This document shows, in pieces, positions 1 to 12,761 of a stretch of DNA of 45,702 nt. Every line of letters starts with the position of its first letter. Position 1 is the stretch's first letter. Position numbers and translations under genes: made by a program. This stretch comes from Phlegmacium glaucopus. Lineage: Eukaryota; Basidiomycota; Agaricomycetes; Agaricales; Cortinariaceae. The notes beneath the pieces are model-generated. The model did no database searches, had not been told where the DNA came from, and saw only the letters and a program-made list of their open reading frames with translations. The stretch spans positions 1 through 45,702 of the forward strand of contig MU130075.1 in the NCBI GenBank assembly GCA_015039465.1, in the 5' to 3' direction.

Positions 1-3000
1 AGTAGCACGTCCACGGGGTCGAGGTCGGTTAAGTCGCAATGTTTCTCCAGGGCTAATAAAGGTATTCGATTTATCAGTTACTGTACACTAGGATAAGAAT
101 AAGGAGAAATACGAACGTCATGATAACACCCTGGCCAACATTTTCCTTTTGATCCGTCGAGGACTTTCCAGTGCTACGTTTCGACCAGCCAAGAGCGGTT
201 CTTCGAGCGGTTGAAGCTACGCGAGGACGAGCCACAGGAGCTAAACCATATGCATTCTCTCTCTTGGGTTCGATATCCATAGTTAGTGGCGAAAAAGCTT
301 TGATAGCGTCAAGAGACGGCATGATATTCGAATTGATATTGATTTGCTGCAGAACTGGCGTAGCAATTGAATGTTGAACCTCTACATTAGAAGGACGGGT
401 CTGATCCGGAGAAATCGTAGTTTTCGATACTCGACTTTGAGGATATGGCGACGGCCGTGACGAAGTCCTAACACGACGAGAACGGAGTTCAGAAGGAAGT
501 GGATGATAACTCTGGACGGAGTGTTCTAGAAGAGCCTGCATCCCGGCTGGGCTACCAGGTGCTTGGAAAGCTGATGAAGGAGTTAGATGGACAACAAGGC
601 AAAAACAAGAGAAGGACATACTTTGTAGAGCGAAGAGAGAAAATGGAGTATCCAACCATGTACGCTTACTCTCAACTACGACGTTCTCCGCTTCGTCTCG
701 CAAGGCATAATATTTTCTTAAAGTAACGATCCCGCGTTCGTCATCCCAGGTGGATTCCTCCGGCTTTGAATGGATGGACGCTGTGTCGGAATCCACAATA
801 AAAACAGGCTGGCGGGTTGTAGGACTGCTTTTCTTCGACAAAAGCGATTGAGCTGGACTTGAAGCATTCGACATCTCTTCTTCAATCGTCTCGTACACAG
901 AAGAGCGTGAGATATGGGACTTGGAGTATCTCCGTCGGTGACCAGTGCCTCGAGCGCGAGCACGAGCCCTATTTCTTGCGACGGTGGACATAGGATGTGT
1001 TGCATTGGAGAGTGCGATATTAATTTGCGAAAGGTCGATGCTGGATTGTGATCCGCCAGAAGATCCCTCAGACGATGAAAGAGGAGGAGTGTCGCCACCG
1101 GAACTCGAGGTACAGGTGCTCGAACGTGAACGTGTAGTAGGTGCAGGTCTGGTAAAGACAGGCACAGTACAATCTGGATAATAATTTAGCATTTCTCATT
1201 ATCGGAAAGTGTGAAAAATACTCACAAGCACTCGCCAATTCCTCGCCGTCTGCACTCAAGCAACTATCCTCCAGGCTTTGTCGCTCCAAAAGACCTCGTT
1301 GAGCTTTGATCATCCGGTCACCACCAAATTGATAAGACGAGGTGGAGGCAATTGAGGGCTTCTCCACAATACGAGCTTTGTTTGGCGATTCGTAGGGGTT
1401 GTCCTGGCCTTTATACATCTGAATTCCCTGGAGAGCAGAATGCTTTCGTTTCTCGACGCGAACACAGGGCGATGCTTCGATGAGAGATCCAATAGAACGA
1501 CGACGAACGTGACCACCTCCCAACATCTGTAATGTGTACTTTCGTAAATTTGAAATAGAAAAAAAAACAGTTGAGATACTCACACTGATCATTGTATCAT
1601 CATCTTTCATTGGACTATGAATGCTGACGATACTGGCAACGGAAACAGGTCGGAATTGATTAGGAAGAAGTAATCCATTTTGCAGATGATAATCATCGCC
1701 GAAAACGGAGTCAGATGAGATGGAGGAACGGTAGTTAGTTTTCTCAAACAACGAATCTTCAGCAGATGATCTCTGCTCTTCATCGATGATCGAGTCAAAG
1801 GATGAACGGTTTCCGAAATGAGGTCTCGTTGCGCTTTCCGGTGGTGATGCTGTGATAGAAGTCAATGGTCCGTGGTCAGCTGCATTATTGAACATCTTGT
1901 CTCCAAGTCCAGGACGACCAAGATGCATGCCAGAAAAGTCGCTCATGACGGAATCAACGGAGGTTTCCTTGCGATGACGTGTCCAAGCTGCCATCCCACT
2001 GTTTGCACCATGCCTTGCATACGACAGCGCAACAGAGCTGGAGCTGGCACTAGAGTCGTTCCGGCGATGGGTACCAAAACTGCGGTTGTAAAGGCTGATG
2101 GGAGGAGCCTGTGATGAGACTGACATGTTGGAATCCCGATGACGGTGTCCACGAGTGAAAGAATGCCCATATTGTTGGGGTAACGGCGCTCGGAAATAGA
2201 AACTGGAGGCGTCGCTTTCTACACGTCGTCGCGGCCGATTCGCCATGAAAGCAAAAGTGTCATCAATGTCACCAATGTCCACAGATATGGAAGCATTCGT
2301 CACGTCTTCGGAGGATGGCCTTTCTCGTAAGCTTGGTAGACCGTAATCAAAAGGATCAAGCGAGCCAGAGTTGATGACGCGACCGTACGATGAAACAGAC
2401 ATGATACTGAGTGCAGATTCATGCCTCCTATGGGGTACACGACGACTCGCTGCAGGGGGTGGATAGAACGCTGGACGTTCGTCAGAGAATTCAAAACCAC
2501 GGCGGACTTCTTCGAAAGACTCGAAACCTGCAAAACTAATGCCGGAAGTAGGTCGCGACATTGACTTATAAATGCTTCTCCTCTTTTCTCGAGCTGCTTG
2601 GCGGGCGCTAGCATCGGAAGTGACACGAGAACGTGCTTCGGGGGCAGTAATTTTGGCAAAAATGGATTTGAGAATCGAGTCGTCTTCGTCCATCGTAGTT
2701 GAATAGGACAAAGAGCGAGCATGCGAAGGAGGTGGGATGATGTCAGAAAGTGTCAATGGCTCATTGTCTTCCTTGGGCAACGAAGTTGAAGATTGGCTGC
2801 GCGGCAGGCCACCAAATTTGAACGACCGATTGAGCTGACCATCGGAGGGGCGCTGAGAAGATGGGGCGGGCGAAGGCAGTAAGTTTGGAGAAGATTTCTT
2901 CCCAAACGCAATGTTGTCAGTATCATTGCCGTTTGTCAAGTTGTCCGACTCTAGAAGTAACGATGGTTCCGGAACATTGACGAGTTGCGAACCAGAGAGG

Positions 3001-6000
3001 GAATCAAATTCAGACATGCTTTCTTGAGATTCTTCTGTGTTAACCATGCTCGGTTGTTGGACGTCGAGGAGTTGAGAACCATGGTAGACAGACAATTGAG
3101 AGCCATCGCTAGTATCTGCCTCGGTAGCCATTTTGAAATCAACGGGGATATTTGGAACGGCTGGGACATCGACACATAAATGACCTCCAAAGTCGTAACG
3201 GAGATCAACCTTGGCTGGCGTTCGGAATGCGTTCTCGAGCTGCTCGACGAAACTCCTACGGTCTGAACCACCGGATTCATTAAGCTTCTTGAGTTCACCA
3301 GTGAAATCAAAGGACTTCTTGGTATCTTCGTCTGACGTATTCGTGTATTCATCAATATCGCATTGGTTCTGTTCGTCATCGATGAGCGAGGCACGGAACA
3401 CAGGTAGCTGCAACATCGGAGGTGGATCCAAAAGATGAGTGGGTAGTTCGACAGCTGGAGCCTTTGCAAACGAAGGCCTTGGGGAATAGTCCTCCTGATC
3501 GTCTTGGAAGGAGAGCGACTCGGCGACTGAATCTCTGTCAGAATGAGTTGCGAGAATGAAGCGCAACTCATCCGGAACATCAGAATCAGGATCTGATGCA
3601 TCGAGTTCTGGACCTTGGTAGCAGGAAACATCGGAACCGCCCATCGTACCAGACATTCCGAGAACCTTCCTTGTTTCACGAGCGATGAGCAAGCTGAATT
3701 CGTCCGATGGATCACTTGATTGACTACCCCTGCTGCCTCTGTAATTCGCTGGAACCAAAGAAGACCTCTTGCGCCCCTGGTCGAGAATACGCTTGAATAC
3801 CGGAGTCAATGAACCGACAGAGAAGTCATCCTCAGAACCCTTAGAGCCAGCACGCGACGACGAGCGAGACCCAAAGGTCAAAGAAGACGGTACCAGTACA
3901 TCCTTGTCACCCAATGCAGCACGCTTTTCGGACTTCAGAGACGAGTCAGAAGCTTTCAAGGTACCAGAGGCCGTCCTCGCTTTCCCAGGACGAAGTGGTT
4001 GGAAAACAAGCTCGGGTTCAGGTTCAGGAGCCGGTGTTAAAGTTCTATTGTGTGTTGGGCGGAATGTGGATGAAGGAGGGGTAACGTCGCTAGTGGATGA
4101 GGAAGAAGCCTCCTTCAACGGAGAAAGTCCCTGAATTAATGTTGGCCAAGGAGTTATTTGCTGGGCAATGAGGGCAGCGACAGACGGTTTGGACACGTTC
4201 GGCTTGACGGTACCGCGAGACTGGGCATAAGGGCGCAAAGAACTGATCGAGCTCATGCTGGACCGCAAAGTATTCTTCAGAGGACTGTCGGCGAGAAGGC
4301 CCTTCTTTCTAGGACTGCCATCGTACTCGGCGGCTGCTATTTTCTCAGCCGTCAAAGGAGAAGGTCGAAGAGGTGTCATATCAGGTGTGGCCGGTGTGGC
4401 TTGCAGATCGAGAGTATTGATAAGCAAAGCGAGGTCGTTTGTAGCTGCATCAAGGATAGAAAGTACTCCTAAAAATATGAACGTAAATCCAAAAATACAC
4501 TGCAAGAGAAAAACAAAATAAACCAACCTTCGTCGTCCTCATGCATCGGACGAGGCCTGCTGCGACCAAGTAATTGCTCGGAAAGTGGACGAACACGAGC
4601 CCTTTTCATTGGGGTTGCCGCCGGTAGTTCTTGTTGAGGCTCCTCCTGGAGTATTTCATCGTCATCTGGAGCACCATGTCCGTCAGATGTGGCCTCTTCG
4701 ATGGTGAGAATCGGATATGGGTATTGTTCAGGTGAACTTGGGGCTTGCTGCGAGAAGATAGACGACAATGGTGTCCGTCGTCTACCCTCCGAGGACCGAC
4801 GACTCTCCTTCGAAACCCTCCTGTCCGATTTCTCCTCATTCTGTTTCTTAACCTCTCTCTCCTTCTTCCGCTGCTCCCTGACCGTCTCCAAACCTTGTTC
4901 ATCCCAACGAACCGACGCAGTTGAGCTGCTCGACGAAGTCCTCGACTCTGTGGAAGTGGTTGACAGGGGCCTCAGAGATGATCCAGTAGATATGACTGAA
5001 CCTGCCCGGTTGCGATTCAAAATAGTGGCAGAGTCAACAGAAAGTCGGTTGGAAACAGGCAGGATATTTGAGGAGGCCGTGGATCCCGCACGAACGGTCG
5101 GAAGTCGCATCGTACTAGGCAAACCCAACCCAAGGATGTTAGGTTTCTTAAGTCCAAGGGTCTTCGTTGCTTCAGGGCTCGCCGTGAGCCCGCCCACTTC
5201 AAAGCTGCTCGATGACAGTCGAACAGTTTGAGCCTTATCCTTTTTGATCGACTTCTTCTTTTTCTCTTCTCCCTTCTCCTCAGCATCCCCGGCTTTCGTC
5301 TTCTCCTTCTTCTTTCCCCCCTTCTCCTTCGTCGGCTTCTCCTTGATAGGCTTCTCCTTAATAGGCTTCTCCTTGATAGGCTTCTCCTTCGTTGACTTCT
5401 TCTCCTTCACCGTAGTAGGCGCCTGATTCTCATCAGGAGGTGGCATGTTCTTAAGTTGAGCCCAGCTACCCATGCGAGCCAACGAACGTACGGAACGTAT
5501 GGCACGAAGGGCAATCGAGCCTTGATTATTGGCACCTGGATTGGAAGAAGGAACGGCCAGAAGCCCTCCAGCTGTTGGCGTACCCGCACGAGAATATGTC
5601 ACAGGCGATGGATCTTCGCAGAACGGCTCTGAGAACTGGACGGTTGGTGTGCCACGACCGCTGCCTGGTATGTTTGCGGGCCCGTTAAGTAGAACTCCAG
5701 AATCGAGCGAGTTAAATCGTCCACGAGCCTCTTGTGAGACTTTAAATGGTTCTGGAGCTAATAAGACAACATATATTGAGCGAATAAATCAAACTACACT
5801 TGAACGAAACTTACTTTTAGATCGAGGGGGTTCATAAATATATTCTACAGCTGCGAAATGATTGTTAAGGCAAAAAATAAAGCACGAATTCAAGGAGCTA
5901 GACTTACGTTTTGAGCTCAGCTTCTTTTCTTTATTTTCTTTTGTCTTCTCCTTAGAATCCTTTCGTCCTCGCCCAAGAGTCCACCATTTTTCCTTCTCCT

Positions 6001-6520
6001 CATTCTTCACCTTGAGCAACGGGGCAGTTTCCTTGGGAGGAACTTTTGGAACGTTCGTTACTTCACCAAGAGCACCCCAAGCCATCCCATCTAAAGCGGC
6101 GCGAGATTTCTTCTTCTTCACCATAACGATCTCTCCAATGTCTGGGTCCATTGTGGGGTCGACGAAGATTTCGAAACCTCCTCTGGCAGTGATGGAGTCA
6201 CCGCCAACACGACGAACGACGTCGGAAAGGTCTTTCCCTCGATCCTTTTCCTTATCGCGGCCCATGGACAGGATGCTGAGCTTGGATTTCTTGGGAACCA
6301 AGCGTTTGCGGGGCTCTACATCTGGCTTAGGTGCCAACGGTACAGGAACGGATGCCCAAGACTCCTCGAGAGAACGATTGAAAGACGTGCTGGCTTCGGA
6401 GGACAAGCCGCTTGCGGAAGGAGTTGCAGAGATGAGACGGATAGAAGGAATAGGTGGGCCTGCCTGAGGTGGTGTTGCAACTGCAGGGGATCTTGAAAGC
6501 AATGGTAATGAATTGCGCAT
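1..6520 (-). CDS. Large Ser/Pro/Arg-rich low-complexity protein, 3' end outside window
   Basis: I do not recognise a known domain. The protein starts at the ATG at 6520 (MRNSLPLLSR) and reads through at least eight exons: about 6520-5908, 5850-5815 (a 36-nt micro-exon), 5757-4528, 4468-1585, 1525-1226, 1173-622, 561-130, and a last one from about 60 to the window edge. Introns have GTAAGT, GTTGGT, GTGAGT or GTATGT donors and keep the frame. The roughly 1,900 residues are rich in Ser, Pro, Arg and acidic patches, with many RRxS-type phosphorylation-like sites, Lys/Glu-rich coiled stretches (about 5230-5410 and 4780-4870) and a tandem KEKPI repeat. This composition suggests a disordered signalling or cytoskeletal scaffold, which is inference only. 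Base composition is more even than in the repeat region to its right. The downstream end beyond position 1 is not visible. Confidence 0.8.
5331..5402 (-). repeat. In-frame KEKPI/KEKPT tandem repeat inside the Ser-rich gene
   Basis: About four copies of an 18-nt unit (cttctccttgataggctt on plus) encode the peptide unit KEKPIK on the minus strand. The repeat lies in exon 3 between the KEKKST segment and a Lys-rich KEKGGKKKEK segment. It keeps the frame and is probably variable in number between strains. Confidence 0.85.
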
Positions 6521-7421
6521 TTTCGTAAACGTTGAAATTGAAACTTGAAAATCGTGAAATTGAAATTGAAATAAATGGGACCGTCGTAAATCGGTTAAAA
6601 TCGTAAAAAAAGTCGGAAAAAAATCAGTTAGTCGTAAAGCTTTGTTTGAACGTGTCGTGTCGATAAGTCGTTGCGGACTCGTGAGCTAGATACGCGTTAA
6701 TTGTTTGTATTTTGTAGATTATAGGAACTCTGTGAGCGTATATCAGAGGTAGTCATTGCTGGTGTAATGATTTGACCAACCTTGGCAGTGCGTACCTTGA
6801 CTTGGACCAACTCTCCAAGCTCACAGCCAGCGAGTCTTCCGCCGTACTGAGCTTGGAATAGTTACTTGCAGGCGCGCTACGATGCTTGCGAAGGAAGAGA
6901 ACAAGGAAAGCTGTCGGTTGAAGCCCAGTTCAAATTCAACTTGGGTCACGGGACGGCGTCAGGCCTTGAAATGGTAATCACTGCCGCCTCAAAACAATCA
7001 CAAATATCTCCAATAAAGTCAATTTCATCCGTCACGTGACCACTTTCCATATGCGGTTGCGTAAATTGTTCAAGAGGCTCTCCCTCCCCAAAGCACTGAC
7101 AACCATGTTTCTATAGGGTTGGATGACTGTGCAAAATTTGAAGAAAATAACTTGTGGCAGGAGCAGTAATCGTATTAAATATTTTGGAACTACGCTTTCC
7201 TGATAAGACAATCTTTCAAGTTCGACCATAATTCAGGAGTGCTAGATCAGCACCTTGGTACGTTCTGAAAGACTTTCGGGCGCTATCGGAACCAGGATAT
7301 GACACGACCCAGGTATGAGAGCTTGTGAGCCTTGGTTGAACACGCATAAAGAGAACTTTCTGGGCTGGAGACTGGGGAATCATCCTGAGGTAGATCCTCT
7401 CTGATGAATAATCCTGTATTA
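6521..7421. other. Intergenic: 5' region of the Ser-rich gene and 3' flank of copy 1
   Basis: The stretch 6521-6720 upstream of the Ser-rich gene is A/T-rich, with repeated gaaattga and tcgtaaa words, and probably holds its promoter. The stretch 7190-7421 is the 3' flank of the four-module gene at 7422. It shares words with the flanks of the other copies (gaaagacttt, tctgatgaataat, tattattag). I see no supported gene here. Confidence 0.5.
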
Positions 7422-9154
7422 TTAGAGTTTCTCCCGAATATGAACGGAATTGACTGACTGTAGAGTGACGAATAGCTTCAAGGAGCGTGTCAAGGCACCC
7501 TTTTCTCGAATTAGGTCAAATAGGTGATAGTTTAAGTTTTCCCATGAAAACCAAGTGTGGGGTTCCGGCCCATATATCTTGACAAGTTTCATATTTATCT
7601 GTGCCTTGACCTGGAACTTGTCGTGGAGACGAAAGACCATGGCACGAAACGAAAATCACTTGCCTCTTTACGCAGGCCTTCGTGAACCTCGTAGGGTCTC
7701 AATCCCCTCATATCTATATTGAAGTATTCTTCTTGGTTATCCCAATCAAGAACGCTTACAATAATCTTGGGCAATGGATTCCGCCGAGGGCGCTCGTATT
7801 CATCCGCATAGACCAAGGTACTGAAAAGTCGAATATCAGATTTGAGTTCTCCAGAGAAATAACAATGAGACTCACGATGCCTCTACAAACAGCTTAAGAG
7901 AACCATGTTTATCACCCTGTTCTCGACAGAGAGAGAACAATACATTGTCTGTAAGAGATGAATATGTCATCTCTACAGAACAGTCGGTTTGGGTGATAAC
8001 CACATCCGGTTGGATGAAGTATTCATAAAACCGAAGCTATTGACAGGTTTTTCAAATATCTGTTTTAGGACTGAAATAACACCACAGCGTACTGCTTCAA
8101 TGATTCTTTGGCGAATGATCGGGGGATCATCAATCCCAGTAAGAACTACAGTGCATACCGGGCTTTGACGGGCAACAATGGTGGCAACAATGCGAGATAG
8201 CACCTGTCTAGAAAGAAAGGATGTTGACTACCGACATTCATGCAGATAGTCCACAGGGCATACCCGGCGATGTTTAGATCATTACTACCGGGTTGTTGCT
8301 TGACAATTCTTTTAGCTGCCCTTGCCTGACTGGGAAGAAATTTTTTAAATAGAGAGATATTTCGACCACAGCATGGTTTGAAAACATACTAAGCATTTAC
8401 AAATAGTTTCAGAGAACCATCAGGTCCAATGTCTTCTCGAAAATGACCGTAAAATTCCTCAGCGGGCCCATCATGTGGACCGCACTCGGGCTGATGTTCG
8501 CTGGTGGTCCAAGTTACCCCTGGAAGATAATAGTGGTGATATTGGAGCTATGGCGACGTCAGATTCTCCATTATCAGAAAACCAGCATTTCGACACCGAC
8601 CTCTTTCGCGATCTTATCCAAAATCATCCCAATTCTTTGCGCACCAGCGAGGTGCAAACTACATATAAACTTCTTTTCGTACTTGGAAAAAATACTTACC
8701 ACAACCTCTGGCGCTTGATACCAAGGTGGTGATTTACTATAGATTGATGACATCATATCTACCTCTTCCCGAGACCTGATAGTGGGATTAATGACTTGCA
8801 AAGGAAGAGCAGAATAGAGACTCACCCATGATCTGGAAATAGTTTCAGCGAATTCGAACCTGCACAATTTTGACAAAAAGTGAAGAGGTCTTCGGAACTG
8901 AGGTGTACAGTGCTGGGGCCTGGGACTGGGTCAGAGTAAAAAACAATTTCCCAACACTCCCCGCGATGATAGTCATGTTCCCAGAGCTTCAAGTAACTTT
9001 AAAAACATTGCTTCAGAATGTGCGAGTATTTGTAGATACACACTGTTGCAAGCAAAGCCTGCCGGAGTAGTTCAGGATCATTAATACCGGTGACATCTAC
9101 GATGCATATTGTATCGAGAGTGACGAGAAGATTGGGTAACGGCGGTCTTTCCAT
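7422..9154 (-). CDS. Four-module beta-grasp-like repeat protein, copy 1 (intact)
   Basis: This is an unrecognised family. Start ATG at 9154 (MERPPLPN), stop TAA at 7422-7424. Nine exons splice to about 425 residues with no stop or frameshift. The product is four modules of about 85 residues. Each begins with two predicted strands and a helix (VLVTLDTICIVDVTGI..LLRQALL; VVVSIFSKYEKKFICSLHL; IVATIVARQSPVCTVVLTGI; IIVSVLDWDNQEEYF) and ends with a strand of the type SLKLF. Introns inside the modules are phase 0; those between modules are phase 2. The last intron, 7611-7663 (53 nt), is GC-AG. Exon 2 carries the SDPVPGPS version shared with copies 2 and 8. An in-frame upstream ATG exists at 9274, but the start at 9154 matches all copies. 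No secretion signal or membrane segment is seen, so a cytosolic or nuclear product is likely. A role in protein interaction is inference from the fold guess. Confidence 0.75.
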
Positions 9155-9288
9155 TGATATTACAGTTGTAATTATGCAACGGTAAAGTGGCAGCGGTAGA
9201 GTGTGCGAGCGTGCGAGGACGCAGGAAGCAAGGTGAGGGAACAGGGTAGTGTCGCCTCGTGACCGTGCTTCCATGATGGAAGGGCTTC

Positions 9289-9505
9289 TAACACTGCTGG
9301 CAGCAGATAATGTTTCTGATGGAAAAACTTATTTTTAGAAATGTTTTGTCATTTCTGATTACATTTTTCCTAAAGTTACACCAAAACAACTTCCTTATAA
9401 GGGAATTAATTTGGTGTAACCTTAAGAAAAATGTTTTAGAAGTGACAAAACATTTCTAAAAATAGGTTTTTCCAAAAGAAACACCACCTGCTGCCAGCAG
9501 TGTAA
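9289..9505. mobile_element. 211-bp foldback MITE with TAA target duplication
   Basis: The element spans 9292-9502. Its outermost 15 bases, CACTGCTGGCAGCAG, are repeated perfectly in inverted orientation at 9488-9502. The complementarity continues, imperfectly, over almost the whole element so that the arms meet near 9395-9415. It is flanked by TAA on both sides (9289-9291 and 9503-9505), the three-base target duplication of PIF/Harbinger-type elements. It has no coding capacity. It sits about 140 bp upstream of the start of copy 1, inside that copy's 5' flank. Confidence 0.8.
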
Positions 9506-10460
9506 GGCTAGTACAGCTTGGTCCTCTGATACTTTTGTACTAGCCACGTTCAGATGATATGAGAGAACTAGGAAAGTTTGTCCCGGTATTTATGGACACC
9601 TACACAATTGTTTAGTAAATACACAAACTGTCGCGAAAGCATGCACACTTACCCTAATAAATAGCACGTAGGAAGTTTAATTTGCTGTTGTAAATAGAAA
9701 GGATATACCCGACAGACTCGTTGAACGCGAAGTATGATACTTACGAGCCGTTTGGCTTTCGTAACTGACTGGGTATCTTTGCGCGTCCTGACATGCATTA
9801 AGAAGCTGTCCTAGGAAATAGAAACGAATGCATCTCCTACGAAAATTTCTACACTATAAACGAAGTTGTGTCAACGCAAATTGAGTTCAAAAGACGCTTA
9901 TCAGCATTCAATCCAGTGTTGATCGGCTCGAACTATAGATAACATTGGATGTTTGTCCGCAGTTGTAGGAAGTTGTTGTTGCCAAATTCAGCCTCGATCT
10001 ACATTTATCTTGTTTCTCCCTCTATCCTGATGATAGGATTGTGAAGGGAGATGACGAGCGTGATGTACATACTACTAAATTGATCACGTGTTCCTTCCCA
10101 CCTTTTAATTAATTCTTATATCGTAGACGCGTTATCCATCTAATCTGAGGTGTCCAATGCTTCGTTGTGTAGTACAGAAGCTGGCCGCAAGTCCGCTCCA
10201 AGTTATCGTGCAAGAAAGCGAAGAAACGGGTTAATTTATGGTTTTCGGTATCAATTAAAGCTATGAGATTACGAGTCCCCTTTAGGGAATCGTTCTTTAC
10301 GCCGCAGGTCCTGTTTTCAAAATGTAATGGTTCAGTAGCCGGCATCTCCCGTGATAGAAGTCACGTGTTGTTTACTGTTTGTTTTCACTGCACACATGAC
10401 CGCGTTTTTCACCTTCATCCCTATCCCCCTAGCTAGCGCTGCGTCTGCAAGCGCACTTAC
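9506..10460. other. Duplicated 5' flank block of the repeat family, no gene seen
   Basis: Part of this stretch, about 9520-10060, is the inverted counterpart of 35900-36420, which lies upstream of copy 8. Shared stretches include the caacaacttccta, gatcaacactggattgaatgc and tgacacaacttcgt segments read on the plus strand of the right-hand copy. It therefore belongs to the multiplied unit and probably carries promoter sequence for copy 1. I see no supported gene. The rest, 10060-10460, is A/T-rich with only short unsupported open frames. Confidence 0.55.
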
Positions 10461-10463
10461 TTA

Positions 10464-10808
10464 AGTCGCTGGCATTACTGTGACTGTTCAACTTCGCCCG
10501 TCGCATCCTAAAGTATTTAACGTTATTTAACCATTGTCATTGATTAGGCCCCATTGACCTAGTCTCTATTTCGGTTTCCACTTTGGCGATCAATGTAAAC
10601 ATTCCAGTCGCTAGCGTTACTGTGAGCGTTCAACTTCACCCATCATATTCTTAAGTGCTTAACCATTGTCATTGATCACACTGCTGATGGCCTAGTCTCT
10701 ACTTCATTTCCACTTTGGCGATCATTGATCAACAATCTTGCTCCTGTAAACAATACAACCGCTGGTATTAATGTGAGTGTTCAATTTAGGCCATCATATC
10801 CATCACAA
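10464..10808. repeat. Tandem repeat, unit of about 145 bp, 2.3 copies
   Basis: Three successive segments begin with gtcgctggcattactgtga (10464), gtcgctagcgttactgtgag (about 10608) and accgctggtattaatgtgag (about 10757). They continue with the shared words gttcaactt, aaccattgtcattgat, cctagtctct and tttccactttggcgatca. The third copy is partial. The units differ by substitutions and small indels, so this is not a very recent array. It shows no coding signal. Confidence 0.75.
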
Positions 10809-11744
10809 CTCAATCATCCTTGTCAATCAGAGTGCCCATGAACTCCAAGTCCCCGCTCTGGCTGTCGCTCCTGTAGCCCATCCGGAAGCACATTGGTCGA
10901 GAGCACAAATGCTACTGGCCTGTTGCAATCACCGATCATCAGTTACTATCTATTGCTACCAAAACCATGGCTGATCCATCTGCGCTCATAGCGAGCTGCG
11001 AAGCTACAATCAGGTTTTATCAGGTGTATTCCTTCAACTTCTCGACCTTACTATCTCCATAATGTGATCATGACGCTAGAATGCATCCACGTCATTCCCC
11101 GACGACAAGATAGTTATGTCCCGCAGGATACTCAAATTTTTTTTGACGACCTTACTCGATACAGTGCAAATATACAAGACTGGTACAGACAGCCTCTATC
11201 ACAACCGCTCACGAGAATGGCATCGGAGTTCAGGCTCTCCTGGATATATATCATCGGCACATTGCATCCATGTTTGGTTCAAGGCTGCTGGTAATAATTG
11301 AGGATTTGGTTACCACACTTAATTAGAGTTTTTTTTTTTTCAGTTTTGATTGTAATTTTCATTGAGATGGAGCCCTAGGACACTCTTTTATATATTGCTC
11401 CTCTGCTTTATTTGGCTGAGCCAAAAAATCAGCATAACTAAATACAAATGTTGGAAGGACTCGTTTATGCCATGCAGAGCAATGGCCCACACCTGCAAGT
11501 TGCTATAGATGTGTTTGGGTGATCAGCAAGATTGATATTGAGTTCAGATGCCGTTATCGTCGATGATAGCCGCGGTGCACTACCAATGGAGGAGCCAGCA
11601 GCCTTCTGAGGTCTTTTAGGGGCGGGAGTATCTGAGTTTTCTCATTCGGGCATTTTTTGGTCCACTTTTCTTTGTGGGGGTTGCATAATTGTATTGGAAG
11701 GTTGCTGGGGGTCGATGAAACGAGTGTGGTGAAGTTGGATAAGG
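10809..11744. other. Non-genic spacer left of the 1003-bp element
   Basis: Several short open frames occur on both strands (for example 11116-11301), but none has splice structure, family similarity or duplication that would support it. Two poly-T runs lie at about 11140 and 11330. I assign no gene here. Confidence 0.4.
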
Positions 11745-12761
11745 CGTGAGCCCCAGTGAAAATCGACTCTGCACAATTCTGCAACCCTCCCCACAGAGCT
11801 GCAAATATCGGCGCCGGAAGACAAGTTCGGCTATGATCCGCTCCTATCTGCAGTCCTTCCAACGTTGCTGGAACACTAATTTCTTTGAATTTATTTGATG
11901 GTGGTGCCATATCGACTTTCATTTGAAAATTGATTTATTTCCTCAAGTTTGACTTGCGACAAATTACATTCCGTCTGACTTTGCCACGCCATCCCTATCC
12001 CTTCTTCCTTCCTTCCCCCCACCTCCTCTGCCATCCCATCTCCAGCCTCCCCTGCATCTCGCTCTATGCATTCCACTGTTTTCCCTGGATGTATCAACAT
12101 TTGGTATACCTCATCCATGTGATCCGACATTGAACAATTGGGAATTCAATGTATGTGTTCGTTCATATTTGAATAATTACAATCCTCTAACTGTTACGGC
12201 AGGCACATCTGTAGGAGCATTTGCTAGAGCCTAGTAAGTTGATTCTCAGCCTCCCAATTCATTAATTTGACATTTGACGTTCATATATGCGCCTAAATTC
12301 TTCTGATAGTGCTCGTCCTGAGTCGTTCAAACTGCCTTCGTGCATGGTGAGTTCCTTTTTTTGTGTGAAAGGATGTGAATTTGATTTGATGTATTTGAAG
12401 GTGCAATTTAAATCGCTACCCATGTCCGCATCTATTGCTGGACGAGTGTTGGAGACGTTACCTAAACGCAGGGGCACGGGAATATGCAGAAATCAGTGTA
12501 ATAAATATTACAATAATACACACATTTTATGCCTACAGATAAACACAGAGCAAGGCAGATCAAAGCAGAGGAGTACTGACAACAACCGAAAAATGTGTGA
12601 ATTTCTTCGTTAGGCTTTTTTCTCCTCTCAAAATGTACAGGATTTCGCGGAAAAAAATCCGCAGGAAGGACAAAATCCGAGTTGACCGGCGAATTTCGGG
12701 ACCGCCGCTGATCTCCGTTATTTGCAGCTGAGCGCAGAGTTGATATTCACTGGGCGTGAGC
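11745..12761. mobile_element. 1003-bp terminal-inverted-repeat element, copy A
   Basis: The element spans 11752-12754. The left end CCCAGTGAAAATCGACTCTG is matched by an inverted right end reading CCCAGTGAATATCAACTCTG, giving about 21 bp of inverted repeat with two mismatches. It is flanked by the perfect 7-bp direct repeat CGTGAGC (11745-11751 and 12755-12761). Short open frames of 60-120 codons exist on both strands, but none resembles a transposase I know, so I infer a non-autonomous element. A copy of identical length lies inverted at 32016-33018. The CAGTG core recalls hAT ends, but hAT duplications are normally 8 bp. Confidence 0.85.

Noticed and set aside
8443..8732. Plus-strand open frames opposite copy 1 exon 4
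   Set aside because: Shadow of the minus-strand gene; the same shadow appears opposite copy 2 at 14410-14757.
7422..9154. Naming the modules as Crinkler-type ubiquitin-like headers
   Set aside because: The helix and hairpin order is similar, but the LWKV-type boundary motif and effector C-terminus are absent and four modules follow each other, so the evidence is too weak.
10109..10345. 78-codon minus-strand open frame
   Set aside because: No family similarity, no flanking exons, and partly within duplicated flank sequence that varies between copies.
11554..12130. Minus-strand open frames of 79-122 codons overlapping the left end of element A
   Set aside because: They cross the element border and are not all open in copy B, where the first carries a stop, so they are not supported as a gene.
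12287..12613. 108-codon plus-strand frame inside element A, repeated in element B
   Set aside because: Conservation is explained by recent transposition. It has no recognisable transposase motif, and the opposite strand is equally open.
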